Source: Gammaproteobacteria bacterium (GTDB taxonomy: Bacteria; Pseudomonadota; Gammaproteobacteria; Ga0077536). From it: a stretch of 64,000 bases of DNA. Both the position numbers and the translations under genes were made by a program. A model generated the notes under the pieces. It worked only from the letters and a program-made list of their open reading frames with translations, was not told the DNA's origin and did not search any database. The stretch spans positions 47,507 to 111,506 of the forward strand of contig JACQWY010000026.1 in the NCBI GenBank assembly GCA_016209015.1, given 5' to 3'. Below are positions 54,678-62,661 of the stretch, piece by piece. Numbering within the stretch: position 1 is the stretch's first letter; each line of letters opens with the position of its first letter.

Positions 54678-54835
54678 CCTCCGACGGTCGGCTTCCCGGT
54701 AGCATTCAAGCCGGGGCTACTACATACGGGTTGGTCCGCTTGTGGTCTCGCTCATCCGTGATGCCCTGTCTGAAGTCGGCTTTCGGGCGCACAACGGACA
54801 AGCGTTCTGCACACGCACTTCGAGCACCCTCGACG

Positions 54836-55005
54836 CGTCATTCCCGCGCACGCGGGAATCCAGTGGGCGACCCTCGGCACACGCAGTGAAGCTCGGAATA
54901 CCAGAGTGCCGAATGCTTGCTTCGTTCGCGAACGCAAACCCGAACGCGCGGCTGATCGCATTCGCCAGGGCTCTATGACTGGATTCCGCGTGCGCGGGAA
55001 TGACG
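54836..55005. repeat. 170-bp element with near-perfect 28-base inverted ends
   Basis: Left end CGTCATTCCCGCGCACGCGG (54836-54864) and right end (54978-55005) are reverse complements except for one missing G. Each end is itself a hairpin (ATTCCCGCG-ca-CGCGGGAAT). The internal 113 bases are unique and non-coding. The CATTCCCGC...GCGGGAATCCAG core resembles widespread proteobacterial palindromes such as the Neisseria dRS3 type. It has a MITE-like structure. Confidence 0.82.
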
Positions 55006-55100
55006 TGTCCGGGGCGACGGTGCCGCGATGCCGTGCGTTCCAGGTCCTTGATCACCAGTTCCTTCAACCCGTGTGGTGATGCTCATGCTCCATGACTGTC

Positions 55101-55225
55101 GGGCCGACGAAGGAAGCACGACATTGCGATCGCATGGTGCGGCGTCGCGGATCCGCCGAATGCGAGCTCGGAGAACGAGTTCACTTCGCGATGCGCGTGC
55201 AGCGTTCGGCTTCCTGCGTCGGCGC
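55101..55225. repeat. Family 2 inverted-repeat element, copy 2 (diverged)
   Basis: The left end GGGCCGACGAAGGAAGCACG (55101-55122) matches the copy at 50541, and the right end at 55204-55225 is its imperfect complement. The inner sequence differs from copy 1. The whole stretch 54678-55298 holds no credible gene, only this element and the 170-bp element before it. Confidence 0.68.
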
Positions 55226-55298
55226 GGTCTGCGGGTTCACTCGACGCACCGTGACGAATTACCGCCCGGCGCCGCTCGCCCATGCGCATTCCCTCACG

Positions 55299-55337
55299 CT
55301 TAAGAATCTCTTAAGAAGCGCTTAGGGATTTATTAAG
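55299..55337 (+). promoter_or_regulatory. Four tandem 11-bp half-sites, PmrA/OmpR-family-like operator
   Basis: CTTAAG at 55299, CTTAAG at 55310, CTTAGG at 55321 and ATTAAG at 55332: exact 11-base spacing, the helical-repeat layout bound by winged-helix response regulators. HTTAAK-N5-HTTAAK is the known PmrA/BasR box. The last half-site lies 17 bases before a possible -10 (TACCCT, 55355-55360), so the regulator would occupy the -35 position and probably activate. The controlled gene is the cytochrome c at 55431. Confidence 0.7.
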
Positions 55338-55430
55338 AAACGCGGCTTCGCTTCTACCCTAGTCTCTCTCCTGCGCAAACGCACTGCCCTTCCGGCGGCG
55401 CGGCGCGAACGACAACTCAGGAGAAAGATC

Positions 55431-55958
55431 ATGCAGAAACGTTCCTTCCTCGTCAGCGTGTTCCTCGTCGCCGTCGTCGGCGCGCGGGCGGCGCCGGTGC
55501 GGGCGGAGGCCACACCCGAGGCCGCGGCGATCGAGCGCGGCCGTTATCTCGTGACGATCGGCGCGTGCAACGATTGTCACACGCCGGGCTACGCGCAGAG
55601 CGGCGGTGCGACGCCGGAAGGCGCGTGGCTGACCGGCAATGGCATCGGCTTCCAGGGCGCCTGGGGCACGACGTATCCGGCGAACCTGCGGCTCGTCACG
55701 CAGCGTCTGAGCGAAGACCAGTGGGTCGCGCGGGCGCGCAGCGCGATGCGCCCGCCCATGCCGTGGTTCGTGTTGAACTCGATGAAGGAGGACGACGTGC
55801 GCGCCGTCTACCGCTTCATCCGGCATCTCGGTGCCGAGGGCAAGCCCGCGCCGTCCTATGTCGCGCCGGGCGAGGTGCCGGCGACGCCGGTGATCCATTT
55901 CGAACCCGTGGTGCCGCCGGTTCCCGGCCAGCCGCTCGTCGTGAACGACGCGGGCTGA
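55431..55958 (+). CDS. Periplasmic mono-haem cytochrome c
   Basis: 175 residues. Signal peptide (KRSFLVSVFLVAVVGARAAP). The haem site is CNDCH at 46-50, within RGRYLVTIGACNDCHTPGYA. A likely axial Met is in SAMRPPMPWFVLNSM, followed by the DDVRAVYRFIRHLG helix. This is the pattern of the small cytochromes c that accompany alcohol dehydrogenases and other periplasmic dehydrogenases. The partner dehydrogenase is not adjacent. Expression appears to be set by the tandem 11-bp operator upstream, and a 39-residue membrane protein follows 42 bases downstream. Confidence 0.87.
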   Translation: MQKRSFLVSVFLVAVVGARAAPVRAEATPEAAAIERGRYLVTIGACNDCHTPGYAQSGGATPEGAWLTGNGIGFQGAWGTTYPANLRLVTQRLSEDQWVARARSAMRPPMPWFVLNSMKEDDVRAVYRFIRHLGAEGKPAPSYVAPGEVPATPVIHFEPVVPPVPGQPLVVNDAG

Positions 55959-56000
55959 GCATCACAGTCCATCATCCATCGATCCATCAGGAGTACGACC

Positions 56001-56120
56001 ATGAACCGCACAGTCAAAGAAAACACCGCCGCCGCCGTCAGCCTCTTCGTCACGCTCGCCGGCTGGGCTTATCTCGCCATCGCGATCGGCGAGCGCCTCG
56101 TCGCGCCCACCGTGATCTGA
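56001..56120 (+). CDS. 39-residue single-helix membrane protein
   Basis: MNRTVKENTAAAVSLFVTLA then GWAYLAIAIGERLVAPTVI. One membrane helix (about 10-31) with a strong CAGGAG site 9 bases before the ATG. It is probably cotranscribed with the cytochrome c gene. It is too short for most gene callers. It could be a small subunit that anchors or stabilises the cytochrome or its partner enzyme (inference). Confidence 0.68.
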   Translation: MNRTVKENTAAAVSLFVTLAGWAYLAIAIGERLVAPTVI

Positions 56121-56187
56121 CGCAGGCGTCGTGCGGGCCGCATGACTCCCGGCGGCGGGATCCGCACCCCGCCGCCGCGGCGTCGGT

Positions 56188-57540
56188 TCACGCGTCGAGC
56201 GGACGCTCGGCGGTGTCGAACTCGATCGGCCGCAGCACCTGCAATTGATATCTGCCCCGGCCGGCCTTCTGCAGGCGCAGACCGGGGCGGCGTTCGTCGA
56301 GGCGCTTCTGCAGGAGCACGAGACGCGCCTCGAGGTTGTCCGCGATCTCCGGCAGGCCGAGACGCGGGTCGCGTCGGAGCTCGCGGTTCGTGAACAGCAC
56401 GCGCCGCGTGTCCTCGTACTCGTGCAGGATCCGCCACAGGATCGCCCCCGCCACGCCCTTGATGAGGTACTCGCCGTCCACGAACACGCTGTGATCGTGC
56501 GCATCGTGACGCACGAGCAACGGCTCGCCCTGCGCGGGCCAATCCGTCGGCGGTTCCTCGTCTTCTTCGTCCTCGGCCTCGAGATGCATGACGCAGCGAT
56601 AGCAGTCCGCGAACTGCTCGGCGAGCACGACGCAGGCATCCTCGTCGAGCGGCGTGATCGCGCCGTCCTCCAAGCCCTCGACATAGATTGCGCCGACCAG
56701 ACATTCGCCCGTGACGATCGGCACGGCGAGCTGGCTGCGCGATTCCGCGAGACCGGGAAACGGAATGCGGCGTTCGAGATCGGGCACGCCGTGCGCGGCG
56801 GCGAACTGCCGGCGCACGACTTCGCCGTAGAGATAGTCGCGCGCCATGTGCGTGATGCGGACCGGCGTACGCTCCGCCGCCGCGACGCCGATCACGCCTT
56901 CGCCGAACGCGATCTCCGAGCCCACGCCGCTCTGCGGGTAACCATGGCTCGCGACCGTGAAGAGCCGCCGCCGCGCGCTGTCCGCCGAGAGGATCATGCA
57001 GTGGTGGAAGCCGAGATGCAGGGCGAGCGCGTGGAGCGTGGCGTCGAGCAGATCCTCGAGGTCCTCGGCGCGACGGAGCAGCGGCAGACCGGCGCGCAGG
57101 CCCGCGAGGAGGTCCTCGCCCGCGCCCCGGGGTGCGACGTCGCCGACCACGCACTCGATGTCCTCGACTTCGTAGACGTCCGCACCGCGCAGCCGGAACA
57201 CCTCGCCCATGCCGACGTGCGAAGCGATGCCCGCGAGCTTCGCCTTCATCGCCTCGAAGAGCGGCCCCGAAGTCTCGGTGCGCAGGTAACGCATCGCGAG
57301 GTGATAGCGCGAGCCCGTGTTCGGATCCGTCACCTGCAGGGAGGCCTTCGGATTCGCGAGGATGTTCGCGCGCGTCTTGTTGAAGAACTGGTAGGACAGC
57401 GCGACGTGGTGCGCATCGAGGTAACGCGCATCCGAAATCACGCTCACGTTCGGCGTGCCGTCGGGCGCGGCGGTCGCGATGACGGACGGAAACATCCCGT
57501 CGAGACAGACGCGCAGATCGGAGAGGCGGATCGCGCTCAT
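56188..57540 (-). CDS. FMN-barrel (PNPOx-like) / GAF / winged-helix three-domain protein
   Basis: 450 residues from the ATG at 57540, which overlaps the upstream gene by 4 bases. Residues 1-130 form a pyridoxamine-phosphate-oxidase-like split barrel (PSVIATAAPDGTPNVSVISD, FFNKTRANILANPKASLQVT). A GAF domain spans about 150-310 (DATLHALALHLGFHHCMILS, GEGVIGVAAAERTPVRI, SRSQLAVPIVTGECLVGAIY). A Glu-rich linker leads to a C-terminal domain like the OmpR/DNA-binding winged helix or an FHA-adjacent wHTH (VDGEYLIKGVAGAILWRILH, TNRELRRDPRLGLPEIADNL, LEARLVLLQKRLDE). This suggests a flavin- or redox-sensing regulator. The combination is unusual and function is unknown. Confidence 0.77.
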   Translation of the reverse strand: MSAIRLSDLRVCLDGMFPSVIATAAPDGTPNVSVISDARYLDAHHVALSYQFFNKTRANILANPKASLQVTDPNTGSRYHLAMRYLRTETSGPLFEAMKAKLAGIASHVGMGEVFRLRGADVYEVEDIECVVGDVAPRGAGEDLLAGLRAGLPLLRRAEDLEDLLDATLHALALHLGFHHCMILSADSARRRLFTVASHGYPQSGVGSEIAFGEGVIGVAAAERTPVRITHMARDYLYGEVVRRQFAAAHGVPDLERRIPFPGLAESRSQLAVPIVTGECLVGAIYVEGLEDGAITPLDEDACVVLAEQFADCYRCVMHLEAEDEEDEEPPTDWPAQGEPLLVRHDAHDHSVFVDGEYLIKGVAGAILWRILHEYEDTRRVLFTNRELRRDPRLGLPEIADNLEARLVLLQKRLDERRPGLRLQKAGRGRYQLQVLRPIEFDTAERPLDA

Positions 57541-58031
57541 CGCAGCGGCTCGCCCGCGCCCGGTCCCGGCGTCTGCTCGAACACCGCGAGCGGCGTGAAG
57601 GAGATCGCGACCGCCGGCGCCTCGGTGTCGCCGAGATAGACCCGCGTGCGCGCCCGCGGCATGCCGAGCTGTTCGAAGTGCGCGGCGAGGCGCTCGCGGT
57701 AGGCGTCCATGATCTTCGCGTCGCCGCGGCCCGGGGGGCCGAACGCGGCGTCGACGCCTTTCAACTGGATGCATTTGTGATCCGTGCCGCGGCCGAACGT
57801 CACCGCAATCGCGCGCGTCGCAGCGAGCGCCTTCAGGAGCGGCAGGGAACGTTCTTCGTCGACGAAGACGGTGACCAGGCGCCGCGGCACGGAGACCCGG
57901 CAGCCCCAGCCGATCGCGAGATGCGGGGTCAGATCCGGATCGCAGCCGGAGACGTCGATGACGACCTCGCTCGACATGAATTCGGCGTGCGTCGCGATAA
58001 TGAGCGCGCTATCCGGGTGCCGGGCTTTCAC
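57537..58031 (-). CDS. Split-barrel flavin-binding-like protein, partner of the GAF regulator
   Basis: 164 residues, GTG start with GGAGA upstream. The sequence resembles the pyridoxamine 5'-phosphate oxidase-related fold ([60 protein letters not shown]). Cofactor residues are not certain, so it may bind FMN, F420 or haem, or nothing. It is translationally coupled (4-base overlap) to the three-domain protein downstream, so the pair probably act together. It is divergent from the AIM24 gene, with a shared 190-base promoter region. Confidence 0.66.
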   Translation of the reverse strand: MKARHPDSALIIATHAEFMSSEVVIDVSGCDPDLTPHLAIGWGCRVSVPRRLVTVFVDEERSLPLLKALAATRAIAVTFGRGTDHKCIQLKGVDAAFGPPGRGDAKIMDAYRERLAAHFEQLGMPRARTRVYLGDTEAPAVAISFTPLAVFEQTPGPGAGEPLR

Positions 58032-58182
58032 GGGGATCTCCGCTCTCGGAATCTCGCCGCCGGCGTTCGCACCGCGCGCGACGAGCGTGTTTCGGAACAG
58101 TGGACTCGCGGCGAGTGTAGCAGATGCCGCGGACGTGACGACAGGCGCACACGCGATGGCGATTCATCCGGCGCGAGCCCGT

Positions 58183-58188
58183 TATAAT
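58183..58188 (+). promoter_or_regulatory. Probable -10 box of the AIM24-M48 operon
   Basis: Consensus TATAAT 34 bases before the ATG at 58222. No good -35 hexamer is found 17 bases upstream (CGATTC there), so strength is uncertain. Confidence 0.45.
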
Positions 58189-58221
58189 CCCCGCTCCCCA
58201 CGCACTTCCTGGAGACGAGCC

Positions 58222-59019
58222 ATGGCAATGGACGTGATCGATTACGAAATCTTCGGCGACGACATCCAGTACGTCGAAGTCGAGCTGGACCCGGGCGAAG
58301 CGGCCATCGGCGAAGCCGGCGCGATGATGATGATGCAGGACGGCATCGAGATGGACACGGTGTTCGGCGACGGCTCGCCACAACAGGCCGGGCTCTTCGG
58401 CAAGCTCATGGGCGCGGGCAAGCGGCTCCTGACCGGCGAATCGCTGTTCACGACGATTTTCCACAACGAGGGCTCGGGCAAGCGCCGCGTCGCGTTCGCC
58501 GCGCCCTACCCCGGCCATATCGTGCCGATCGGCCTCGCCGACATCGGCGGCACGCTCATCTGCCAGAAGGACAGCTTCCTGTGTGCGGCGCGCGGGGTCT
58601 CGCTCGGCATCGCGTTCAACCGCAAGCTCGGCGTCGGCCTCTTCGGCGGCGAGGGCTTCATCATGCAGAAGCTCGATGGCGACGGCATGGTGTTCGTGCA
58701 CGCCGGCGGCACGCTCGCGGTGCGCGATCTGAAACCCGGCGAGACGCTGCGCGTCGACACCGGCTGCGTCGTCGGTTTACAGCCGAGCGTGAACTTCGAC
58801 ATCCAGTACGTCGGCAAATTGAAGAGCGCGCTGTTCAGCGGCGAAGGCGTGTTCTTCGCGACACTGACGGGCCCCGGCCGGGTGTGGATCCAGTCGCTGC
58901 CGCTGTCCCGCCTCGCGAACCGCATCCTCCTCTCCGCGCCCGCGGCCGGCGGCCGCCAGGTCGGCGAAGGCTCGCTGCTCGGTTCGCTCGGCTCGCTCAT
59001 CGACGGCGACAACCGCTGA
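58222..59019 (+). CDS. AIM24/TIGR00266-family protein
   Basis: 265 residues, GGAG upstream. Beta-rich AIM24 fold with several paired strand motifs: [76 protein letters not shown] and [20 protein letters not shown]. The bacterial family is widespread with unknown biochemical role; yeast Aim24 affects mitochondrial membrane organisation. The C-terminal [15 protein letters not shown] may be a short hydrophobic tail. Its stop codon shares one base with the start of an M48 peptidase gene, so the two are coupled. Confidence 0.87.
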   Translation: MAMDVIDYEIFGDDIQYVEVELDPGEAAIGEAGAMMMMQDGIEMDTVFGDGSPQQAGLFGKLMGAGKRLLTGESLFTTIFHNEGSGKRRVAFAAPYPGHIVPIGLADIGGTLICQKDSFLCAARGVSLGIAFNRKLGVGLFGGEGFIMQKLDGDGMVFVHAGGTLAVRDLKPGETLRVDTGCVVGLQPSVNFDIQYVGKLKSALFSGEGVFFATLTGPGRVWIQSLPLSRLANRILLSAPAAGGRQVGEGSLLGSLGSLIDGDNR

Positions 59020-60149
59020 TGCCGCAAGGCGGCGCGGCGGGCGGCACCACGCCGCCGGGCACGGTGTTCGCGGTCCGCGCTTTCGGTCCGGGTCTGCCGG
59101 TGCCGGGCTCGGATGGCGAGCTCATCGTCCACAGCGCCGAGCTCGTGGTCCGCGTGCAGGGCACGACCTGGCGCGCGCCGCTGCGCGAGCTCGCGCTCCG
59201 CGAAGCCGGCTTCGGCGGGCCGGGCATCGAGCTCGCGTGGGGTAAGGGCGAGGAACGTCGCGCGTTGCAGATCCTCGACCCGGCGCGGGCGAACGCGCTG
59301 CTCGCGCATCCGGCGATCCTCGCGCTGCCGCAGTACGCGCGACTGCGCCGCCGCCAGCGCCGCCACGGTTTCGGCCGCGGCCTCGGCTGGACGGCGGTCG
59401 GTGTGTTCCTCGCCCTGCCGCTGCTCGCGCTCGTCGCGTTCGTGCTGAGCGCCGACCGCCTCGCCGGCTGGGTCGTCGGGCGCCTCCCGACCGCGGTCGA
59501 GACGAAATTCGGCCGCGCCTCGTTCGACCGCATGAAGCCGACGCTCGAGCTCCGCGATTCAGGACCCGCTTTCGAGGCCGTGAGCGCACTCGGCGCGCGG
59601 CTGACCGCGGGCTCGCGGTATCACTACGCCTTCCACGTCGCGAAGGACGCGACACTGAACGCCTATGCGCTGCCCGGCGGCATCGTGGTCGTGCACACGG
59701 GCCTCATCGCCGCGACGAAGCGCCCCGAGGAGCTCGCCGGTGTGCTTGCCCACGAAGTGCAGCACGTCGAGCTCCGCCACAGCACGAAGAGCGTGGTGAA
59801 AGAGCTCGGCCTCTCGGCGCTCTGGGCGTTCGTGACCGGCAGTTACGGCGATTCGCTGCCGGCGCGCGCGGCGCGCGAGATGACGGGGCTGAAATTCTCT
59901 CGCGACGCGGAAACGGAAGCGGATCGTCAGGGTTTCGCGGCGCTCGTGAAAGCGGACATCGATCCGTCCGGCATGCCGGCGTTCTTCGCGACGATGGAGA
60001 AGACGGTGGGCGATGCGCCGGCGGCGTTCCTGTCCTCGCACCCCTTGAGCGGGGAGCGCAAGGCGGCCCTGGAGCGCGAGCGCGCGGCCGTCGGGTCGCG
60101 CACGTTCCACGCGCTGCCGGGCGCGGCGGCGTGGCCGCCCGCGCCCTGA
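59019..60149 (+). CDS. Membrane-anchored M48-family zinc metallopeptidase
   Basis: 376 residues from the ATG sharing bases with the upstream TGA (TGATG). An N-terminal beta-rich domain (to about 115) precedes one membrane helix (GVFLALPLLALVAFVLSADR). The peptidase domain follows: LNAYALPGGIVVVHTGLIAA, the zinc helix HEVQH at 245-249, and the third ligand in SRDAETEADRQGFAAL. The terminal SSHPLSGERKAALER is typical of HtpX/BepA/Oma1-like M48 enzymes. With one helix and an external catalytic part it may process envelope proteins. The coupling to AIM24 recurs in the literature of mitochondrial Oma1/Aim24 only loosely, so I draw no firm link. Confidence 0.9.
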   Translation: MPQGGAAGGTTPPGTVFAVRAFGPGLPVPGSDGELIVHSAELVVRVQGTTWRAPLRELALREAGFGGPGIELAWGKGEERRALQILDPARANALLAHPAILALPQYARLRRRQRRHGFGRGLGWTAVGVFLALPLLALVAFVLSADRLAGWVVGRLPTAVETKFGRASFDRMKPTLELRDSGPAFEAVSALGARLTAGSRYHYAFHVAKDATLNAYALPGGIVVVHTGLIAATKRPEELAGVLAHEVQHVELRHSTKSVVKELGLSALWAFVTGSYGDSLPARAAREMTGLKFSRDAETEADRQGFAALVKADIDPSGMPAFFATMEKTVGDAPAAFLSSHPLSGERKAALERERAAVGSRTFHALPGAAAWPPAP

Positions 60150-60156
60150 GCCGGGA

Positions 60157-60444
60157 TCAGGCGGGCACGACGTTCCAGACGCCGACGAGCACGCCCATCG
60201 CCGCACACCACACCGCGAACGAGCGCGCGGGCCAGACGACCGGCGCATGCGTGAACCAGGCGCCGAGACGCAACAGCGGATTCGGCTCCGCGAGCTCGGC
60301 CGCGCTCAAGTCGGTTTCCTCTTCCCACGACAGCGCGCGACGACCCGTGCGATAGCGGCTCGTGACGCGTTCGAGCTGGACGTTGCCGAACCAGAACAGC
60401 CAGTAGAAGCAGGTGATGAACAGGACGATCAGCAGCGTGCGCAT
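60157..60444 (-). CDS. Small two-helix membrane protein
   Basis: 95 residues. Hydrophobic helix 1 is MRTLLIVLFITCFYWLFWFG and helix 2 is ARSFAVWCAAMGVLVGVWNV, separated by a charged loop (RYRTGRRALSWEEETDLSAA). No family is recognised. It converges on the M48 gene, ending 7 bases from it. Support is the clear two-helix topology and conserved-looking loop; no close operon partner. Confidence 0.6.
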   Translation of the reverse strand: MRTLLIVLFITCFYWLFWFGNVQLERVTSRYRTGRRALSWEEETDLSAAELAEPNPLLRLGAWFTHAPVVWPARSFAVWCAAMGVLVGVWNVVPA

Positions 60445-60609
60445 GGCGGCATTCCTTTGTTGCCCGGGTCCGAAAGTGCGCCCTGATCCGGGCGCTCCGG
60501 GGCCGATCCTAGAAATCCGGGCGGCGCCGCGGAATTGACGGAGATCAGGAACGCGCCGACGACCCCCCTTCCCGAAGCCCGTTTTGCGACCTGCGTCGCG
60601 TGCCTGGAC

Positions 60610-62427
60610 TCAAGAAGCGGCCTGCTCCGCCTCGACCCCGGGCGCGCTCTCCGGCAGATTCGCGAAGCCCGAGTCCGCCTCGAACAGCGTCTGCAGCTCG
60701 TCCGCCGCCTCCTTCACCGTCTGGATGAGCTTCGCCTCGTCCTTGTAGAAAGCGTGCGATTTCTTGAGCGTCTTCTCGTCGTGTCCCCGGAACGTCAGCA
60801 CGGCGCGTTTCGCGCGCGCCGGGCGGTAACCGAGCGCGACGAGGATCTGCTCCGTCATGTGCAGGCTCGAGTGGTAGAGCTCGCGCTCGATGAAGTCGAC
60901 GCCGAGATCCATCAGGCGGTAGGCATGCTGGCGGTCGCGGGCGCGGGCGAAGATCCGGATGTCGGGGAAGTGCCGGCGCACGAGCTCGCAGACGCGCAGC
61001 GAGGTCTCGACGTCCTCGATCGCGACGATGAAGAGCTTCGCCTTGTCGACGTGCGCGGAGAGCAGCAGGTCGAGATTCGAGGCGTCGCCGAAGTAGGCCT
61101 TGTGCCCGTAGCGGCGGTGCAGCGCGAGCTGCTCGGGGTTCGACTCGAGCGCGGTGAACGGGATCCGCATCGCGCGCAGGATACGGCCGATGATCTGTCC
61201 GAAGCGATCGAAGCCCGCGAGGATCACCTGGTGCTCGGCGTCGCCCAGCGCATCGAAGGCCGGCGCGGGCTTCGCGGCCCCGAGGCGGCGGGCAAGCTTC
61301 CCGGCGCCCGCATAGGCGAGCGGCGTGAGCGCCATCGAGGCCGAGACGACGAGCGTGAGCAGATCCGCGGCGTCCTCGGCGAGCAGGCCCTGGGTGCGCG
61401 CGAGGCCGAAGAGGATGAACGCGAACTCGCCGCCCTGGCAGAGCGCCGCGCCGAGCTTGAGGGCGGCCTTCGTCCCGACCTTGAACGCTTTCGCGACCGC
61501 GAGCATGGCGCCGAACTTGAGCGCCATGAGCCCCGCGACGAGACCGGCGACCGCGAACGGCTCGCGCGCGAGGAGGCCGAGATTCGCGGACATGCCGACC
61601 GAGATGAAGAAGAGCCCGAGCAGGAGCCCGCTGAAGGGTGCGACGCGTGCCTCGATTTCGTGGCGGTATTCCGAGTCCGCGAGCAGCACGCCCGCGAGGA
61701 ACGCGCCAAGCGTCGCCGAGAGTCCGGCCGCCTGCATGAGCAGCGTGGTCGCGATGACGACGAGGAGCGCCGTCGCCGTGAAGATTTCCGGCACCTCGGT
61801 GCGCGCGACGGCATCGAAGAGCCGCCGCACCACGACGCGGCTGAGCGCGATCAGCAGGCCGCATACCACGACGACTTTCAGGACCCCGAGTGCCGCGCTC
61901 TGCCCGTCCATCGCCTGCGAGCTCGCGAGCAGCGGCACGACGGCGAGCAGCGGAATCACCGCGAGATCCTGGAAGAGCAGCACCGCGAAGCTCGCGCGGC
62001 CGTGTGTGCTGCCGAGCTCGCCCTTCTCGGCGAGGAGCTGCAGCACGAACGCTGTCGAAGACATCGCGAGCCCGAGGCCCGTCACCGCGGCGAGCGCAGG
62101 CGGGAGACCGAAAGCGAGCGCCGCGAGCGCGAGTACCGTGCCGGTCGCGAGGAGCTGCGCCGTGCCCATGCCGAAAATCGGCCGGCGCAGCGCCCACAGC
62201 CGCGAGGGCTGGAGCTCGAGACCGATGACGAAGAGCAGCAGCACGACGCCGAATTCAGCGAGCTCGCGCGCGCGCTCGACCTCGCCGATGAGCCCCGTCA
62301 CCCACGGTCCGATCACGACGCCCGCGACGAGATAGCCGAGCACGGCCGCGAAGCCGAGCCGTTTCATCAACGCGACCGAGAGCACGGCGGCGGTGAGATA
62401 GATGGCGACGTTCGAGAGGTGATCCAT
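60610..62427 (-). CDS. CPA2-family monovalent cation:proton antiporter with TrkA_N domain (KefB/KefC-like)
   Basis: 605 residues. About 12 membrane helices in the first 380 residues form the Na+/H+ exchanger domain (YLVAGVVIGPWVTGLIGEVE, LGLAMSSTAFVLQLLAEKGE, LFQDLAVIPLLAVVPLLASS, SATLGAFLAGVLLADSEYRH). A TrkA_N Rossmann domain follows (HQVILAGFDRFGQIIGRILR, KAYFGDASNLDLL), and a helical acidic tail. The Rossmann glycine motif is GFDRFG. Family members export K+ in exchange for H+ and may be gated by nucleotides or glutathione. Monocistronic, divergent from the second CoA-transferase gene. Confidence 0.92.
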   Translation of the reverse strand: MDHLSNVAIYLTAAVLSVALMKRLGFAAVLGYLVAGVVIGPWVTGLIGEVERARELAEFGVVLLLFVIGLELQPSRLWALRRPIFGMGTAQLLATGTVLALAALAFGLPPALAAVTGLGLAMSSTAFVLQLLAEKGELGSTHGRASFAVLLFQDLAVIPLLAVVPLLASSQAMDGQSAALGVLKVVVVCGLLIALSRVVVRRLFDAVARTEVPEIFTATALLVVIATTLLMQAAGLSATLGAFLAGVLLADSEYRHEIEARVAPFSGLLLGLFFISVGMSANLGLLAREPFAVAGLVAGLMALKFGAMLAVAKAFKVGTKAALKLGAALCQGGEFAFILFGLARTQGLLAEDAADLLTLVVSASMALTPLAYAGAGKLARRLGAAKPAPAFDALGDAEHQVILAGFDRFGQIIGRILRAMRIPFTALESNPEQLALHRRYGHKAYFGDASNLDLLLSAHVDKAKLFIVAIEDVETSLRVCELVRRHFPDIRIFARARDRQHAYRLMDLGVDFIERELYHSSLHMTEQILVALGYRPARAKRAVLTFRGHDEKTLKKSHAFYKDEAKLIQTVKEAADELQTLFEADSGFANLPESAPGVEAEQAAS

Positions 62428-62661
62428 GGCGCACCTGGCTGTGATTCGTCAGCGTGCCGGATAATCCGCACGCGCGGTCCAGCGTTGCCGCATTCTTCTG
62501 CAACTTGCCGCGGCCCGCAAATCCGCGGTGTTCCATGCTTATTCCCACACCGCCCGCGTGGCTTGCAATCCGCTGCCGGAACGCGGACGCTTGGTCCTCT
62601 TGCGCCAAGCGCGCGTGCCAGGCACAACAGACGCGGGGCGAGCTGCTCGAGAGGAGGCAAC

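Noticed and set aside
55073..55325. Short plus-strand frames of about 76 codons in the gap before the cytochrome gene
   Set aside because: They coincide with a palindromic repeat, and no ribosome-binding site or protein-like pattern is present.
60535..62600. Plus-strand frame continuous with the second CoA-transferase frame, suggesting a 1,109-residue fusion
   Set aside because: The first 700 residues are antisense to the CPA2 antiporter and not protein-like. GGAGG and ATG at 62662 define the real start.
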